Positions 33,837-43,013 of a DNA stretch of 64,000 nucleotides are shown piece by piece (the first letter of the stretch is position 1; the number at the start of each line of letters is the position of its first letter). Source of the stretch: Kocuria soli. GTDB lineage: Bacteria > Actinomycetota > Actinomycetes > Actinomycetales > Micrococcaceae. The translations under genes and the position numbers were made by a program. Below the pieces are notes generated by a model. It was given only the letters and a program-made list of their open reading frames with translations. It was not told where the DNA came from and made no database searches. Location: NCBI RefSeq assembly GCF_003797835.1, contig NZ_RKMF01000002.1:124001-188000 (forward strand), given 5' to 3'.

Positions 33837-35966
33837 ATGAGCGAGCAGGTCCTGGACTCCGGATCCCCGATCACCGTCGTCGTCGACGGCGAAACCCGGG
33901 AGGTCCCCGGCGGCAGCACCGCGGCCGATCTCTACACGGACAACCGTGACGTCGTGGTCGCCCACGTCAACGACACCTTGAAGGACCTCTCGACCCCCCT
34001 GACCGACGGCGACACCGTCACCCGGGTGCTCATCTCCGATCCCGAGGGACTCGAGGTCCTGCGGCACTCGACGGCGCACGTCATGGCCCAGGCCGTCCAG
34101 GAACTCAAGCAGGAGGCCAAGCTCGGCATCGGCCCGTACGTCACGGACGGGTTCTACTTCGATTTCGACGTCGAGGAGGCCTTCACTCCCGAAGACCTCA
34201 AGGCGATCGAAAAGCGCATGCAGAAGATCATCAACACCACCCAGTCGTTCCGACGCCGGGTGGTCACCCCGGACGAGGCCGTGGCCGAGATGGCGGAGGA
34301 GCCGTACAAGCTCGAACTGATCGGCCTGGTCCACGGCCCCGGGTCGGGATCCGAGGGCTCGCAGGGTGGCGAGGTCGAATCCGCAGCCGAAGGTGCCTCC
34401 CAGGAGGTGGGCGCCGGTGAACTGACGATCTACGACAACGTGGACCGCAAGTCCGGTGAGATCGTGTGGCGCGACCTGTGCCGCGGCCCGCACCTGCCCA
34501 ACACCAAGCTGATCGGCAACGGGTTCGCCCTCATGCGCTCCGCCGCCGCGTACTGGCGCGGTTCCGAGAAGAACAAGCAGCTCCAGCGCATCTACGGCAC
34601 GGCCTGGCCCACCAAGGACGAACTCAAGGCCTACAAGGACCGGCTGGCAGAGGCTGAACGCCGTGACCACCGGCGCCTGGGCACCGCACTGGACCTCTTC
34701 TCCTTCCCGGACGACATCGGTTCGGGCCTGGCGGTATTCCATCCCCGCGGCGGCCTGATCCGGATGGAGATGGAGAACCTGTCGCGCGAACAGCACGTCA
34801 AGGCCGGGTACTCCTTCGTCAACACGCCGCACATCACCAAGTCCAACCTGTTCGAACGGTCCGGTCACCTGGGGTTCTACAAGGACGGCATGTACCCGCC
34901 CATGCACATGGACGAGGAGGTGGACGCGGCCGGGAACGTCACCAAACAGGGCGCGGACTACTACCTCAAGCCCATGAACTGCCCCATGCACAACCTGGTG
35001 TTCAACTCGCGTGGCCGCTCCTACCGGGAACTGCCGCTGCGGATCTTCGAGTTCGGCACGGTCTACCGCAACGAGAAGTCCGGCGTGGTCCACGGGCTGA
35101 CCCGCGCCCGCGGCTTCACCCAGGACGACGCCCACATCTACTGCACGCGCGAACAGATGAAGGATGAGCTGTCCCGCACCCTGCAGTTCGTGCTGGACCT
35201 GCTGACCGCGTACGGGCTCACGGACTTCTACCTCGAGTTGTCCACCCGGGATCCTGAGAAGTCCATCGGGGACGACGCGACCTGGGAGGAAGCCACCAAC
35301 ACGCTGGCCGAGGTCGCCCAGGAGTCCGGGCTCGAACTGGTCCCGGACCCGGAGGGAGCCGCGTTCTACGGCCCCAAGATCTCCGTCCAGGCCAAGGACG
35401 CGATCGGGCGCACGTGGCAGATGTCCACCATCCAGCTGGACTTCTTCATGCCGGACCGCTTCGAACTCGAATACACCGCGGCCGACGGGACCCGGCAGCG
35501 CCCGGTCATGATCCACCGCGCACTGTTCGGCTCCATCGAACGCTTCTTCGGCGTGCTGACCGAGCACTACGCCGGGGCCTTCCCGGCCTGGCTCTCACCC
35601 GAGCAGGTCCGCGCGATCCCGGTGGCCGACGCCTTCGACGACTACCTCCGGGACGTCGTCGATCGTCTGCGCACCGCCGGGGTCCGGGCGGAACTGGACG
35701 CCTCCTCCGACCGGTTCCCCAAGAAGATCCGCACTGCCTCCAAGGACAAGGTGCCCTTCGTGCTCATCGCCGGTGGCGACGACGTCGACGCCGGGGCCGT
35801 GTCCTTCCGTTACCGTGACGGCTCGCAGGAGAACGGGGTCCCGGTCGAGGAAGCGATCGCTCGGATCACGGCCCACGTGCAGAACAGGGTCAACCAGGAT
35901 CCGCGCCCGTCCGCTGTCGCGGAGGACCCCTCCGTCGGCGAGGCACCCGGTTCGACCGAGGCCTGA
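33837..35966 (+). CDS. thrS: Threonyl-tRNA synthetase
   Basis: 709 residues from ATG 33837; an upstream in-frame start at 33804 adds 11 atypical residues. Domains: TGS ([20 protein letters not shown]), the editing/second domain ([18 protein letters not shown] with the HxxxH, then [13 protein letters not shown]), and the class II core with [26 protein letters not shown] (zinc Cys), [20 protein letters not shown] (motif 2), and [15 protein letters not shown] (motif 3), then the anticodon-binding domain ([20 protein letters not shown]). A Gly/Ser/Glu-rich insert (about residues 165-190) sits before the CRGPH motif and, with a 25-residue C-terminal tail, makes it longer than usual. It charges tRNA-Thr. 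Confidence 0.97.
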   Translation: MSEQVLDSGSPITVVVDGETREVPGGSTAADLYTDNRDVVVAHVNDTLKDLSTPLTDGDTVTRVLISDPEGLEVLRHSTAHVMAQAVQELKQEAKLGIGPYVTDGFYFDFDVEEAFTPEDLKAIEKRMQKIINTTQSFRRRVVTPDEAVAEMAEEPYKLELIGLVHGPGSGSEGSQGGEVESAAEGASQEVGAGELTIYDNVDRKSGEIVWRDLCRGPHLPNTKLIGNGFALMRSAAAYWRGSEKNKQLQRIYGTAWPTKDELKAYKDRLAEAERRDHRRLGTALDLFSFPDDIGSGLAVFHPRGGLIRMEMENLSREQHVKAGYSFVNTPHITKSNLFERSGHLGFYKDGMYPPMHMDEEVDAAGNVTKQGADYYLKPMNCPMHNLVFNSRGRSYRELPLRIFEFGTVYRNEKSGVVHGLTRARGFTQDDAHIYCTREQMKDELSRTLQFVLDLLTAYGLTDFYLELSTRDPEKSIGDDATWEEATNTLAEVAQESGLELVPDPEGAAFYGPKISVQAKDAIGRTWQMSTIQLDFFMPDRFELEYTAADGTRQRPVMIHRALFGSIERFFGVLTEHYAGAFPAWLSPEQVRAIPVADAFDDYLRDVVDRLRTAGVRAELDASSDRFPKKIRTASKDKVPFVLIAGGDDVDAGAVSFRYRDGSQENGVPVEEAIARITAHVQNRVNQDPRPSAVAEDPSVGEAPGSTEA

Positions 35967-35974
35967 GGACAGCG

Positions 35975-36544
35975 ATGAACGACGAGCAACGGGCACCCCA
36001 CCACTGGATCAGTCAGGACGACTTCCGGTTGGCCGGGGTGCCCGATGCCTTCCAACGGCTCTGGACCCCGCACCGGTTGGCCTACGTGCGGGGCGAGGAC
36101 ACTTCGATCGAGACCCGCCCCGGGTGCCCGTTCTGCACGGGCCCGGAGTACGACGACCAGGACTCGCTGATCGTCCACCGCGGGCAGCACTGCTTCGTGA
36201 TCCTCAACCTGTTCCCCTACAACCCGGGGCACCTGCTCATCTGTCCGTACCGGCACGTCCCGGATCTCACGGACCTCAGGCACGAGGAACTCGTGGAGCT
36301 CATGGAACTGACCCGCGACGGGATCTCGGCGGTGCGGGCAGCGGCGAGCCCTGATGCCTTCAACACCGGACTGAACCTGGGTGAAGCCGCGGGCGGCTCC
36401 CTGGCCGCGCACCTGCACATGCACGTGGTGCCGCGTTGGGGCGGGGACGCCAACTTCCTGCCCGTGACGGCCGGAACCAAAGCGATGATGGACACCTTGG
36501 GTTCCACCTGGGAACTGACCCGAGCCCACTGGCCGGGGGCCTGA
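35975..36544 (+). CDS. HIT-domain nucleotide hydrolase/phosphorylase
   Basis: 189 residues. The histidine triad is HLHMHVVPRW (about residues 144-153). CPFCTGPEY near residue 50 is a CxxC zinc-type element, and LNLFPYNPGHLLICPYRH and NTGLNLGEAAGGSLAAHL are conserved in the actinobacterial Ap4A phosphorylase/AMP-hydrolase branch. It directly follows thrS (8 bp), the usual actinobacterial order. It likely degrades diadenosine polyphosphates or aminoacyl-AMP by-products. Confidence 0.9.
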   Translation: MNDEQRAPHHWISQDDFRLAGVPDAFQRLWTPHRLAYVRGEDTSIETRPGCPFCTGPEYDDQDSLIVHRGQHCFVILNLFPYNPGHLLICPYRHVPDLTDLRHEELVELMELTRDGISAVRAAASPDAFNTGLNLGEAAGGSLAAHLHMHVVPRWGGDANFLPVTAGTKAMMDTLGSTWELTRAHWPGA

Positions 36545-36585
36545 CGCGTCGTGCGTGACCGTGCGCTCGCCGTAAGATGGAGCGC

Positions 36586-37896
36586 ATGTCCAGACCACTT
36601 GTGAGGCTTCTCGGCCAGGGAGTTCGTGCCGCCACCAAACTTCGCGGGGGCGGTTCCGCGTTCCCCGGGCTGGTGATGGAGAAGCTGCATCCGGGATTCG
36701 TGTCCGAACAACTCGCGCGGTTGCCGCACGGCGTCGTCGTGGTCTCGGGGACCAACGGGAAGACGACGACCACCAAGATGGCGGTCCAACTCCTGGAATC
36801 CCAAGGGCTCAAGGTCTTCACCAACCGCACCGGATCAAACTTCGTGCGCGGAGTGGCCGCGGCGTTGCTCCAAGAAATCTCGCTGACCGGTCGGTTCGAC
36901 GCGGACATCGCGGTCCTGGAGCTCGACGAGGCGCACGCGGTGCACTTCGTCAAGGAGGTCCAGCCCCGCTTCGCGCTGCTGCTCAATGTCATGCGGGACC
37001 AGCTCGACCGCTTCGGCGAGATCGACACCACGCGCCGCATGCTCTCGAAGGTCGCCGCGGCCACGACCGAGGCCGTGATCCTCAACCGCGAGGACCCGCG
37101 GATTGCCTCCCTGGCCGAAGATGTCCGCCCGGGCACCGAGGTGCTCTGGTACGGGCTCTCCCCGCAGCTACGCCCCATGTTCCCTTCCGACGACGACATG
37201 CGGGGTGCCGACGGTCCCGCCGCACCGACCCCGGAGGGCGGCTCCGCCCCCGAAGCTGTTGTGGAACTCACGGACTTCAAAGCCACCGACGTGGACTTCC
37301 TGGTCCGCGGGAAGCCGGAGAAGGCCAAGGTCCACCTGTACGGCGTCTACAACGTCTACAACGCTGCCGCTGCCCTGGCCCTTTCCATGACCGTCACGGA
37401 CGACGGGCGCGACGCCCCGGCCGCCCAGGCCGGTATTCCGTCCCTGCTGGGGGAGCTGTCCGCCGTCACTCCAGCGTTCGGGCGCGGGGAGACCATCACG
37501 GTGGACGGTGCGCCGCTGCAGCTCCTGCTGGTCAAGAACCCCGCGGGCTTCCGGCTCTCCCTGGCCTCGGCACGCCCGGAGGCCTACGCGACCATGATCG
37601 CGATCAACGACGAGTACGCGGACGGCCGCGACGTCTCCTGGTTGTGGGACGTGGAGTTCGAATCCCTGCGTTCCGGCGGGGTGGACCTGGTGACCGGCAC
37701 CCGCGCCTGGGACATGGCCCTGAGGTTGGACTACGACCAGGTCCCCGTCCGGGACGTGGAACCCGAGCTGACCGAGGCCCTGCGGAAGTTCATCGCCAGC
37801 GCGGAAGGCCGCCCCATGCGGGTGTTCTGCACCTACACGGCCATGCTCGCGCTGCGGCGTGCGCTCCGGTCCGTCGCCGTCGTTCCCGAGATCTGA
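36586..37896 (+). CDS. murT: Lipid II isoglutaminyl synthase, MurT subunit
   Basis: 436 residues from ATG 36586 (GGAG just upstream; ATG 36577 also possible). It is a Mur-ligase-like protein: VVVVSGTNGKTTTTKMAVQL (ATP loop, about residues 51-70), NRTGSNFVRGVAAALL, DADIAVLELDEAHAVHFVKE, LLLNVMRDQLDRFGEIDTT, VYNVYNAAAALALS, and the C-terminal DUF1727 part (TVDGAPLQLLLVKNPAGFRL, SWLWDVEFESL). With GatD it amidates the glutamate of lipid II in peptidoglycan synthesis. The Cys4 zinc ribbon present in characterised MurT proteins is absent: only one cysteine occurs in the whole protein. gatD follows after 6 bases. Confidence 0.93.
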   Translation: MSRPLVRLLGQGVRAATKLRGGGSAFPGLVMEKLHPGFVSEQLARLPHGVVVVSGTNGKTTTTKMAVQLLESQGLKVFTNRTGSNFVRGVAAALLQEISLTGRFDADIAVLELDEAHAVHFVKEVQPRFALLLNVMRDQLDRFGEIDTTRRMLSKVAAATTEAVILNREDPRIASLAEDVRPGTEVLWYGLSPQLRPMFPSDDDMRGADGPAAPTPEGGSAPEAVVELTDFKATDVDFLVRGKPEKAKVHLYGVYNVYNAAAALALSMTVTDDGRDAPAAQAGIPSLLGELSAVTPAFGRGETITVDGAPLQLLLVKNPAGFRLSLASARPEAYATMIAINDEYADGRDVSWLWDVEFESLRSGGVDLVTGTRAWDMALRLDYDQVPVRDVEPELTEALRKFIASAEGRPMRVFCTYTAMLALRRALRSVAVVPEI

Positions 37897-37902
37897 GGCA
37901 CC

Positions 37903-38697
37903 ATGACCACCACCACACCCACATTCCCGACGGCACCCGAGGACGGTGTTCCCGCCGTGGACGCCGTGGAACCGGGCGGACGTGGAGAGATCCACCTGGT
38001 CCAGCTCTACCCGCGAGACATGAACATCTACGGGGACTGGGGCAACACGCTGACCCTCAAACGGCGGTTGGAGAAGCGCGGGTACGCCGTGCAGCTCACC
38101 GACTACAATCCGGGGGACTCGTTCCCCGCGGACGCGGACCTGTTCGTGGGCGGCGGGGGACAGGACTCCGGACAGTTCCGGGTCATGGAGGACCTGCAGA
38201 AGATCAAGCCCGTCATGTACGAACTGGTGGCCGACGGCGTCCCGATGCTGGCGATCTGTGGCCTCTACCAGCTCTTTGGCCACGAATTCCGCACGATCGG
38301 GGGCGAGGTCCTGCCGGGTATCGGCATCTTCGACCTCACCACGGTCGGCGGCGAGACCAGGCTGATCGGCAACATCGTGACCGAGTCGGAGAAGTTCGGA
38401 ACGATCATCGGTTACGAGAACCATTCGGGCCTGACCCGCCTGGCCGACGGGCAGCAGCCGTTGGGCCGGGTGGTGTCCGGTGACGGCAACGACGGCGAGG
38501 ACGGAACCGAGGGCGCGGTGACCAACGAGGTCATCGGCACCTATCTGCACGGGTCCTTGCTGCCCAAGAACCCCGTCCTGGCCGATCACCTGATTGCCAC
38601 CGCGGTCCGCCGGAGGTACTCACATGAGACCCTGGAACCCCTCAACGACACGCTGTCGCAGAAGGCGCGCGAGGTCGCACGGAACCGTCCGCGCTGA
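37903..38697 (+). CDS. gatD: Lipid II isoglutaminyl synthase, glutamine amidotransferase subunit GatD
   Basis: 264 residues. Class I glutamine amidotransferase fold: HLVQLYPRDMNIYGDWGNTL, LFVGGGGQDSGQFRVMEDLQ (about residues 83-102), nucleophilic Cys in PMLAICGLYQLFGHEF (about 117), and the catalytic His in GTYLHGSLLPKNPVLADHLI (about 217). It provides ammonia from glutamine to MurT for amidation of lipid II. The N-terminal 28 residues are a poorly conserved extension. An acidic Gly/Asp insert (about 192-203) precedes the catalytic His. Confidence 0.94.
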   Translation: MTTTTPTFPTAPEDGVPAVDAVEPGGRGEIHLVQLYPRDMNIYGDWGNTLTLKRRLEKRGYAVQLTDYNPGDSFPADADLFVGGGGQDSGQFRVMEDLQKIKPVMYELVADGVPMLAICGLYQLFGHEFRTIGGEVLPGIGIFDLTTVGGETRLIGNIVTESEKFGTIIGYENHSGLTRLADGQQPLGRVVSGDGNDGEDGTEGAVTNEVIGTYLHGSLLPKNPVLADHLIATAVRRRYSHETLEPLNDTLSQKAREVARNRPR

Positions 38698-38841
38698 CCC
38701 GTGCGCCCCCGACCCACGGTCCCGGGAAAGCGGCGACTAGACTGATCCGCGGATTTTCCGGCCGGTCCCGCGGCGCACCCAGCGGGACCACGAACAACGA
38801 TGCGAGAACTTCCCGGCGGGAAGTTCCGACAGGAGGCATTC

Positions 38842-39603
38842 ATGTCAGGTCACTCCAAATGGGCCACGACCAAGCACAAGAAGGCTGCCATTGACGCCAA
38901 GCGCGCCAAGGCCTTTGCCAAGTACATCAAGGGCATCGAGGTCGCGGCACGTCAGGGCGGGCCGGACACCGCGGGCAACCCCGCCCTGGACCTGGCCGTG
39001 TCCAAGGCCAAGAAGAACTCCGTGCCCAACGACAACATCGATCGCGCCATCAAGCGCGGTGCCGGTCTGACGGGCGAGGTCATCGACTACTCGGAGATCC
39101 TCTACGAGGCCCGCGGTCCCCAGGGTTCGGCCCTCTACATCGAGTGCCTGACGGACAACAAGAACCGCGCGGCCTCCGAGGTCCGGGTGGCCGTGACCCG
39201 CAACGGCGGCACCATGGCGGACTCGGGTTCCGTGTCCTTCATGTTCGAACGCAAGGGCGTGGCCGAGGTGGCCAAGTCCGGGGGCCTGACCGAGGACGAC
39301 GTGCTCATGGCCGTTCTCGACGCCGGTGCCGAGGAAGTCGTGGAGGAGGACGACGTCTTCGAGGTCGTCTCCGAGGCCACCGATCTTCCCGCGATCCGTA
39401 CCGCCCTGGAGGAAGCCGGTCTGGAGTACAACAACGACGACCCCGTCTTCCGGCCGAACATGAAGGTGGAGCTGGACGCGGAGGGTGCTGCCAAGTTCCT
39501 GCGCCTGGCGGACGCCGTGGAGGCCTTGGACGACGTCCAGAACGTGTACTCCAACGCGGACATCTCTCCCGAGGTCATGGCACAGCTCGAGGACCAGGAC
39601 TGA
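38842..39603 (+). CDS. yebC: YebC/PmpR-family protein
   Basis: 253 residues from ATG 38842 with AGGAGG 5 bases upstream. [20 protein letters not shown] is the family N-terminus; [40 protein letters not shown] and [10 protein letters not shown] follow in order. YebC proteins are found as DNA-binding regulators of ruv genes in some bacteria and, in YebC1/YebC2 studies, as ribosome-associated factors that help translate proline stretches. It lies just before ruvC, the common actinobacterial order. Confidence 0.95.
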   Translation: MSGHSKWATTKHKKAAIDAKRAKAFAKYIKGIEVAARQGGPDTAGNPALDLAVSKAKKNSVPNDNIDRAIKRGAGLTGEVIDYSEILYEARGPQGSALYIECLTDNKNRAASEVRVAVTRNGGTMADSGSVSFMFERKGVAEVAKSGGLTEDDVLMAVLDAGAEEVVEEDDVFEVVSEATDLPAIRTALEEAGLEYNNDDPVFRPNMKVELDAEGAAKFLRLADAVEALDDVQNVYSNADISPEVMAQLEDQD

Positions 39604-39613
39604 GCGTCACCCG

Positions 39614-40252
39614 GTGAGCGCCGCCGAACAGATCATTCTGGGCGTGGACCCCGGTCTGACCCGTTGCGGTTTCGGCGTGGTCCGGATGCGGGCCAACCGC
39701 GGCGTCGAGTGGTTGCACCACGAGGTGCAGGGCACCACGCCCGACCAACCGCTCGAACGCCGCATCCTCAGCATCGCCGAGGCGGCCGAGTCCATGATGG
39801 AACGTTTCCAGCCGGACGCGTTGGCCATCGAGCGACTGTTCGCGCAGAACAACGCCCCCACGGTGGTCGGCACCGCCCAGGCCTCCGGGGCGGTGATCGC
39901 GGAGGCCGCGCGCCGTCGGATTCCGGTGGCCTGGCACACCCCGTCCGAGGTCAAGGCCGCGGTGACCGGTGACGGGAACGCGGACAAGGCGGCGGTGACC
40001 CGCATGGTGGTGCGGATCCTGAAACTCCAGGAGCCCCCCAAGCCCGCGGATGCCGCCGACGCGATCGCGATCGCGATCTGCCACGGCTGGCGCAGCGGCG
40101 TGGGCTCCGGTTACGACGCCCAAGCCGCCACCGCGACCCACCAGGGCGCCCAGACCAGGCTCTCGCGGCTGAGCGCGACCAAGGGGCGTGGCCTGACTCC
40201 CGCGCAGCAAGCGTGGAAGGCGGCGGAACAGCGGGCTCGACGCGGCGGCTGA
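39614..40252 (+). CDS. ruvC: Crossover junction endodeoxyribonuclease RuvC
   Basis: 212 residues from GTG 39614. The catalytic acidic residues are visible in [16 protein letters not shown] (Asp, residue about 10), [16 protein letters not shown] (Glu, about 72) and [15 protein letters not shown] (Asp pair, about 145-148). The C-terminal 45 residues after the core are a basic extension with low conservation ([20 protein letters not shown]). It cuts Holliday junctions during recombination with RuvAB. It starts 10 bases after yebC. Confidence 0.95.
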   Translation: MSAAEQIILGVDPGLTRCGFGVVRMRANRGVEWLHHEVQGTTPDQPLERRILSIAEAAESMMERFQPDALAIERLFAQNNAPTVVGTAQASGAVIAEAARRRIPVAWHTPSEVKAAVTGDGNADKAAVTRMVVRILKLQEPPKPADAADAIAIAICHGWRSGVGSGYDAQAATATHQGAQTRLSRLSATKGRGLTPAQQAWKAAEQRARRGG

Positions 40253-40254
40253 GT

Positions 40255-40299
40255 CGCACCATCCGCCGCCGCACCATCCGCCGCCGCACCATCCGCCGA
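40255..40299. repeat. Three tandem 15-bp repeats between ruvC and ruvA
   Basis: CGCACCATCCGCCGC occurs at 40255-40269 and 40270-40284, and with one change at the last base at 40285-40299. The array begins two bases after the ruvC stop. Confidence 0.85.
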
Positions 40300-40440
40300 T
40301 GAGCCGTCCGCGGCTGCGCCACTCACCGCTGAGCCTCGGCGGTGAGGCCACGCGCGGCGTGGAACCCTCCCGCGCCGCGGCACCGCTGCTACGCTGGCCG
40401 TCGACTAGTACACATGTTCGACTTGCCGGAGGAGACACGG

Positions 40441-41121
40441 ATGATTGCGGCTGTACGCGGGGCCGTCCTGCACAAGGGACTGAACACCGTCGTTGTCGAC
40501 GTCCAGGGCCTGGGTCTCGAGATCCAGGTCAGTCCGTCCACCGTCGCCGGCCTGCACGAGGGCCGAGAGGCCCGATTGGCCACGACCTACGTGGCGCGCA
40601 AGGACGACTCGCCCCTGCTGTTCGGGTTCGCAACCGCCGACGAGAAGGACGTCTTCGAGACCATGCTCGGGGTGTCCGGGATCGGCCCGCGCACGGCCCT
40701 CGCCGTCCTGGCGACCCTGGGCCCGGACGACGTGCGCACCGCGATCGCCACCGGGGACCCCAAGGCCTTCACCGCGGTTCCGGGCATCGGCCCCAAGGGC
40801 GCCAAGCGGATCGTCCTGGAGCTCGCGGACAAGCTGGTCCCCGCGGACCCGGGCCCGACGACGTCGGCGACACCGGCCGGACCGCAGCAGCCCCTGTGGC
40901 GGTTGCAGGTCACGGAGGCCCTGGTCGGTCTCGGGTGGAACGAGAAGGACGCGGGTTCGGCCATCGACGACGCATTGGAAGGTCGCGAGGAGTTGGCCGA
41001 CGGGGGTGACGTCTCCCTGATTCTGCGCACGGTCCTCGCGTGGCTCGGAGCGCGCGCCTCGACCTCATCCACTCACAACCCGGCCCAGAACTCCTCCCGT
41101 CCCGCCGGAAAGGGCGCCTGA
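40441..41121 (+). CDS. ruvA: Holliday junction branch migration protein RuvA
   Basis: 226 residues from ATG 40441 with GGAGGA about 8 bases upstream. [20 protein letters not shown] is the OB-fold domain I start; [20 protein letters not shown] and [20 protein letters not shown] are the tandem helix-hairpin-helix motifs of domain II (residues about 75-135). The C-terminal [20 protein letters not shown] is domain III, which binds RuvB. It clamps the Holliday junction. ruvB starts 2 bases after its stop. Confidence 0.96.
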   Translation: MIAAVRGAVLHKGLNTVVVDVQGLGLEIQVSPSTVAGLHEGREARLATTYVARKDDSPLLFGFATADEKDVFETMLGVSGIGPRTALAVLATLGPDDVRTAIATGDPKAFTAVPGIGPKGAKRIVLELADKLVPADPGPTTSATPAGPQQPLWRLQVTEALVGLGWNEKDAGSAIDDALEGREELADGGDVSLILRTVLAWLGARASTSSTHNPAQNSSRPAGKGA

Positions 41122-41123
41122 GC

Positions 41124-42203
41124 ATGGTCGGTGACCGCGCATCCGTCAACGGCCGGGACCGCTTGGTCGACTCCGGCTCCGAACCCGACGAGAAGACCGT
41201 CGAAGCCGCGCTGCGGCCGGGGACCCTCGACGACTTCGTGGGTCAGCCCCGCGTCCGGCGCCAGCTCGGACTGGTCCTCGAGGCCTCCAAGCTGAGGGGG
41301 AGGACGGCCGACCACGTGCTGCTCTCCGGACCGCCCGGCCTGGGCAAGACCACGTTGGCCATGATCATCGCCGAGGAGATGGGCGCTCCGCTGCGCATCT
41401 CCTCCGGACCGGCGATTCAGCACACCGGCGATCTGGCCGCCATCCTGTCCTCCCTCACCGAGGGCGAGGTGCTGTTCCTGGATGAGATCCACCGGATGTC
41501 CCGCCCCGCCGAGGAAATGCTCTACATGGCCATGGAGGACTTCCGCGTGGACATCGTGGTGGGCAAGGGGGCCGGTGCGACCTCGATTCCCCTGGACCTC
41601 CCGCCGTTCACCCTGGTCGGCGCCACGACGCGCGCCGGGCTGCTCCCGGGACCGCTTCGCGATCGTTTCGGCTTCACCGGACACCTGGAGTTCTACTCGG
41701 TCGACGAACTCGTGTCCGTGTTGCGCCGTTCCGCGGGCCTGCTGGACCTGGATCTCTCCACGGAGGGCTTCCAGGAAGTGGCCTCTCGTTCCCGCGGCAC
41801 ACCGCGTATCGCCAACCGACTCCTGCGCAGAGTCCGGGACTGGGCTCTGGTCCACGGGGTCTCGCGCATCGACGCGCGGGCGTCGTCGTCGGCACTGGAA
41901 ATGTACGAGGTCGACTCCCGCGGCCTTGACCGCCTGGATCGTGGCGTCCTGGAAGCCCTGGTCAAACACTTCGGGGGCGGTCCCGTGGGTCTGTCCACAC
42001 TGGCCATCGCCGTGGGCGAGGAGACGGAGACCGTCGAAGAGGTGGCCGAGCCGTACCTGGTCCGCGAGGGCCTGCTTGCCCGTACCCCGCGGGGCCGGAT
42101 CGCCATGCCGGCCGCCTGGGAGCACCTGGGGCTGGCGGTTCCCGAGCACGCGGCCTTCGGGGACCCCGCCGTCCGGCAGGCGCTGGACCTCACGGAGGAG
42201 TGA
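41124..42203 (+). CDS. ruvB: Holliday junction branch migration ATPase RuvB
   Basis: 359 residues from ATG 41124. AAA+ motifs: [20 protein letters not shown] (Walker A, residues about 73-92), [20 protein letters not shown] (Walker B), [20 protein letters not shown] (sensor 1 and arginine finger), and [19 protein letters not shown] (sensor 2). The C-terminal winged helix ([17 protein letters not shown]) binds DNA. It drives branch migration with RuvA. Intact and tightly linked to ruvA. Confidence 0.97.
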   Translation: MVGDRASVNGRDRLVDSGSEPDEKTVEAALRPGTLDDFVGQPRVRRQLGLVLEASKLRGRTADHVLLSGPPGLGKTTLAMIIAEEMGAPLRISSGPAIQHTGDLAAILSSLTEGEVLFLDEIHRMSRPAEEMLYMAMEDFRVDIVVGKGAGATSIPLDLPPFTLVGATTRAGLLPGPLRDRFGFTGHLEFYSVDELVSVLRRSAGLLDLDLSTEGFQEVASRSRGTPRIANRLLRRVRDWALVHGVSRIDARASSSALEMYEVDSRGLDRLDRGVLEALVKHFGGGPVGLSTLAIAVGEETETVEEVAEPYLVREGLLARTPRGRIAMPAAWEHLGLAVPEHAAFGDPAVRQALDLTEE

Positions 42204-42405
42204 CCGGCGCTCGGTACACGTCGACGGACGACATCCGGGCACCCGAGGGACCGGGCCCGTGGGACGGTCGTCACCTACCATGTTGTGATGACCGCCTTCA
42301 GAGGGTGGTCGCCACACAGGCCCTGACCGGGCCGACGGACTGGCGCACAGTGATCGCGTCGGCCGACATCGATGCAGCGAACACGCTGTGGAACCAGGAG
42401 ACCGA

Positions 42406-42879
42406 GTGCTTTCCGCCCTCATCACGCCCGAGCTCACGCCCCAGGTCGTGGCCCAGACCGAAACCAGCCTCTCCGCGGCGGAGCAGACGACCGGCGGTCC
42501 CGGTCAGTTCCTGTTCCTGGGCGTGATGCTGGCCCTGCTGGTGGCGATGTTCTGGTTCACCTCCCGCAACCGGCGCAAGCAGCAGCAGAAGCTCCAGGAC
42601 CAGCAGTCGCGCATGGTTCCCGGAACCCAGGTGATGACCAGCTACGGTCTGTACGGTCGCGTGGTGAGCATCGACAAGGACGCCGTCAAAGCCGTCCTGG
42701 AGATCGCCCCGAACACGCAGGTGACCGTTCACCTCCAGACCCTCTCGACCGTCGTCGACGAATCGGCAGGGGCCGCGGGGGAGTCCGCCGTCGACCCCAC
42801 AGCGGATCGCGAGGACCGTGCCGACCGTGGCAGCGACCGCGACCACGACGGCGGCGCCACCAGCACCGACGACAAGTGA
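42406..42879 (+). CDS. yajC: Preprotein translocase accessory subunit YajC
   Basis: 157 residues from GTG 42406 (GGAG 7 bases upstream); GTG 42388 is an alternative. A single membrane helix, GPGQFLFLGVMLALLVAMFW (residues about 31-50), is followed by RNRRKQQQKLQDQ, MVPGTQVMTSYGLYGRVVSI and EIAPNTQVTVH, the YajC hallmark. The tail is acidic and disordered (about 130-157). It forms a membrane complex with SecDF; the gene order ruvB-yajC-secD-secF is conserved. Confidence 0.93.
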   Translation: MLSALITPELTPQVVAQTETSLSAAEQTTGGPGQFLFLGVMLALLVAMFWFTSRNRRKQQQKLQDQQSRMVPGTQVMTSYGLYGRVVSIDKDAVKAVLEIAPNTQVTVHLQTLSTVVDESAGAAGESAVDPTADREDRADRGSDRDHDGGATSTDDK

Positions 42880-43013
42880 CCGCTTGACTCGGCGTCCATC
42901 GGGATTCCCGCCCGGTGGACGCTTTGTCGTGACCGGGCTCCTGGAGTGCATGACCCCGGGATTCCGGTCTTCATCAGTACGTCCTAGCAGCACATCATCC
43001 GAGGTACTTGCCC

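Noticed and set aside
33813-35567. 584-codon reverse frame opposite thrS
   Set aside because: Same reason: mirror of a conserved synthetase gene in a GC-rich codon context.
40255-40299. Possible CRISPR array
   Set aside because: The 15-bp units are directly adjacent without spacers and no cas genes are present; it is a simple tandem repeat.
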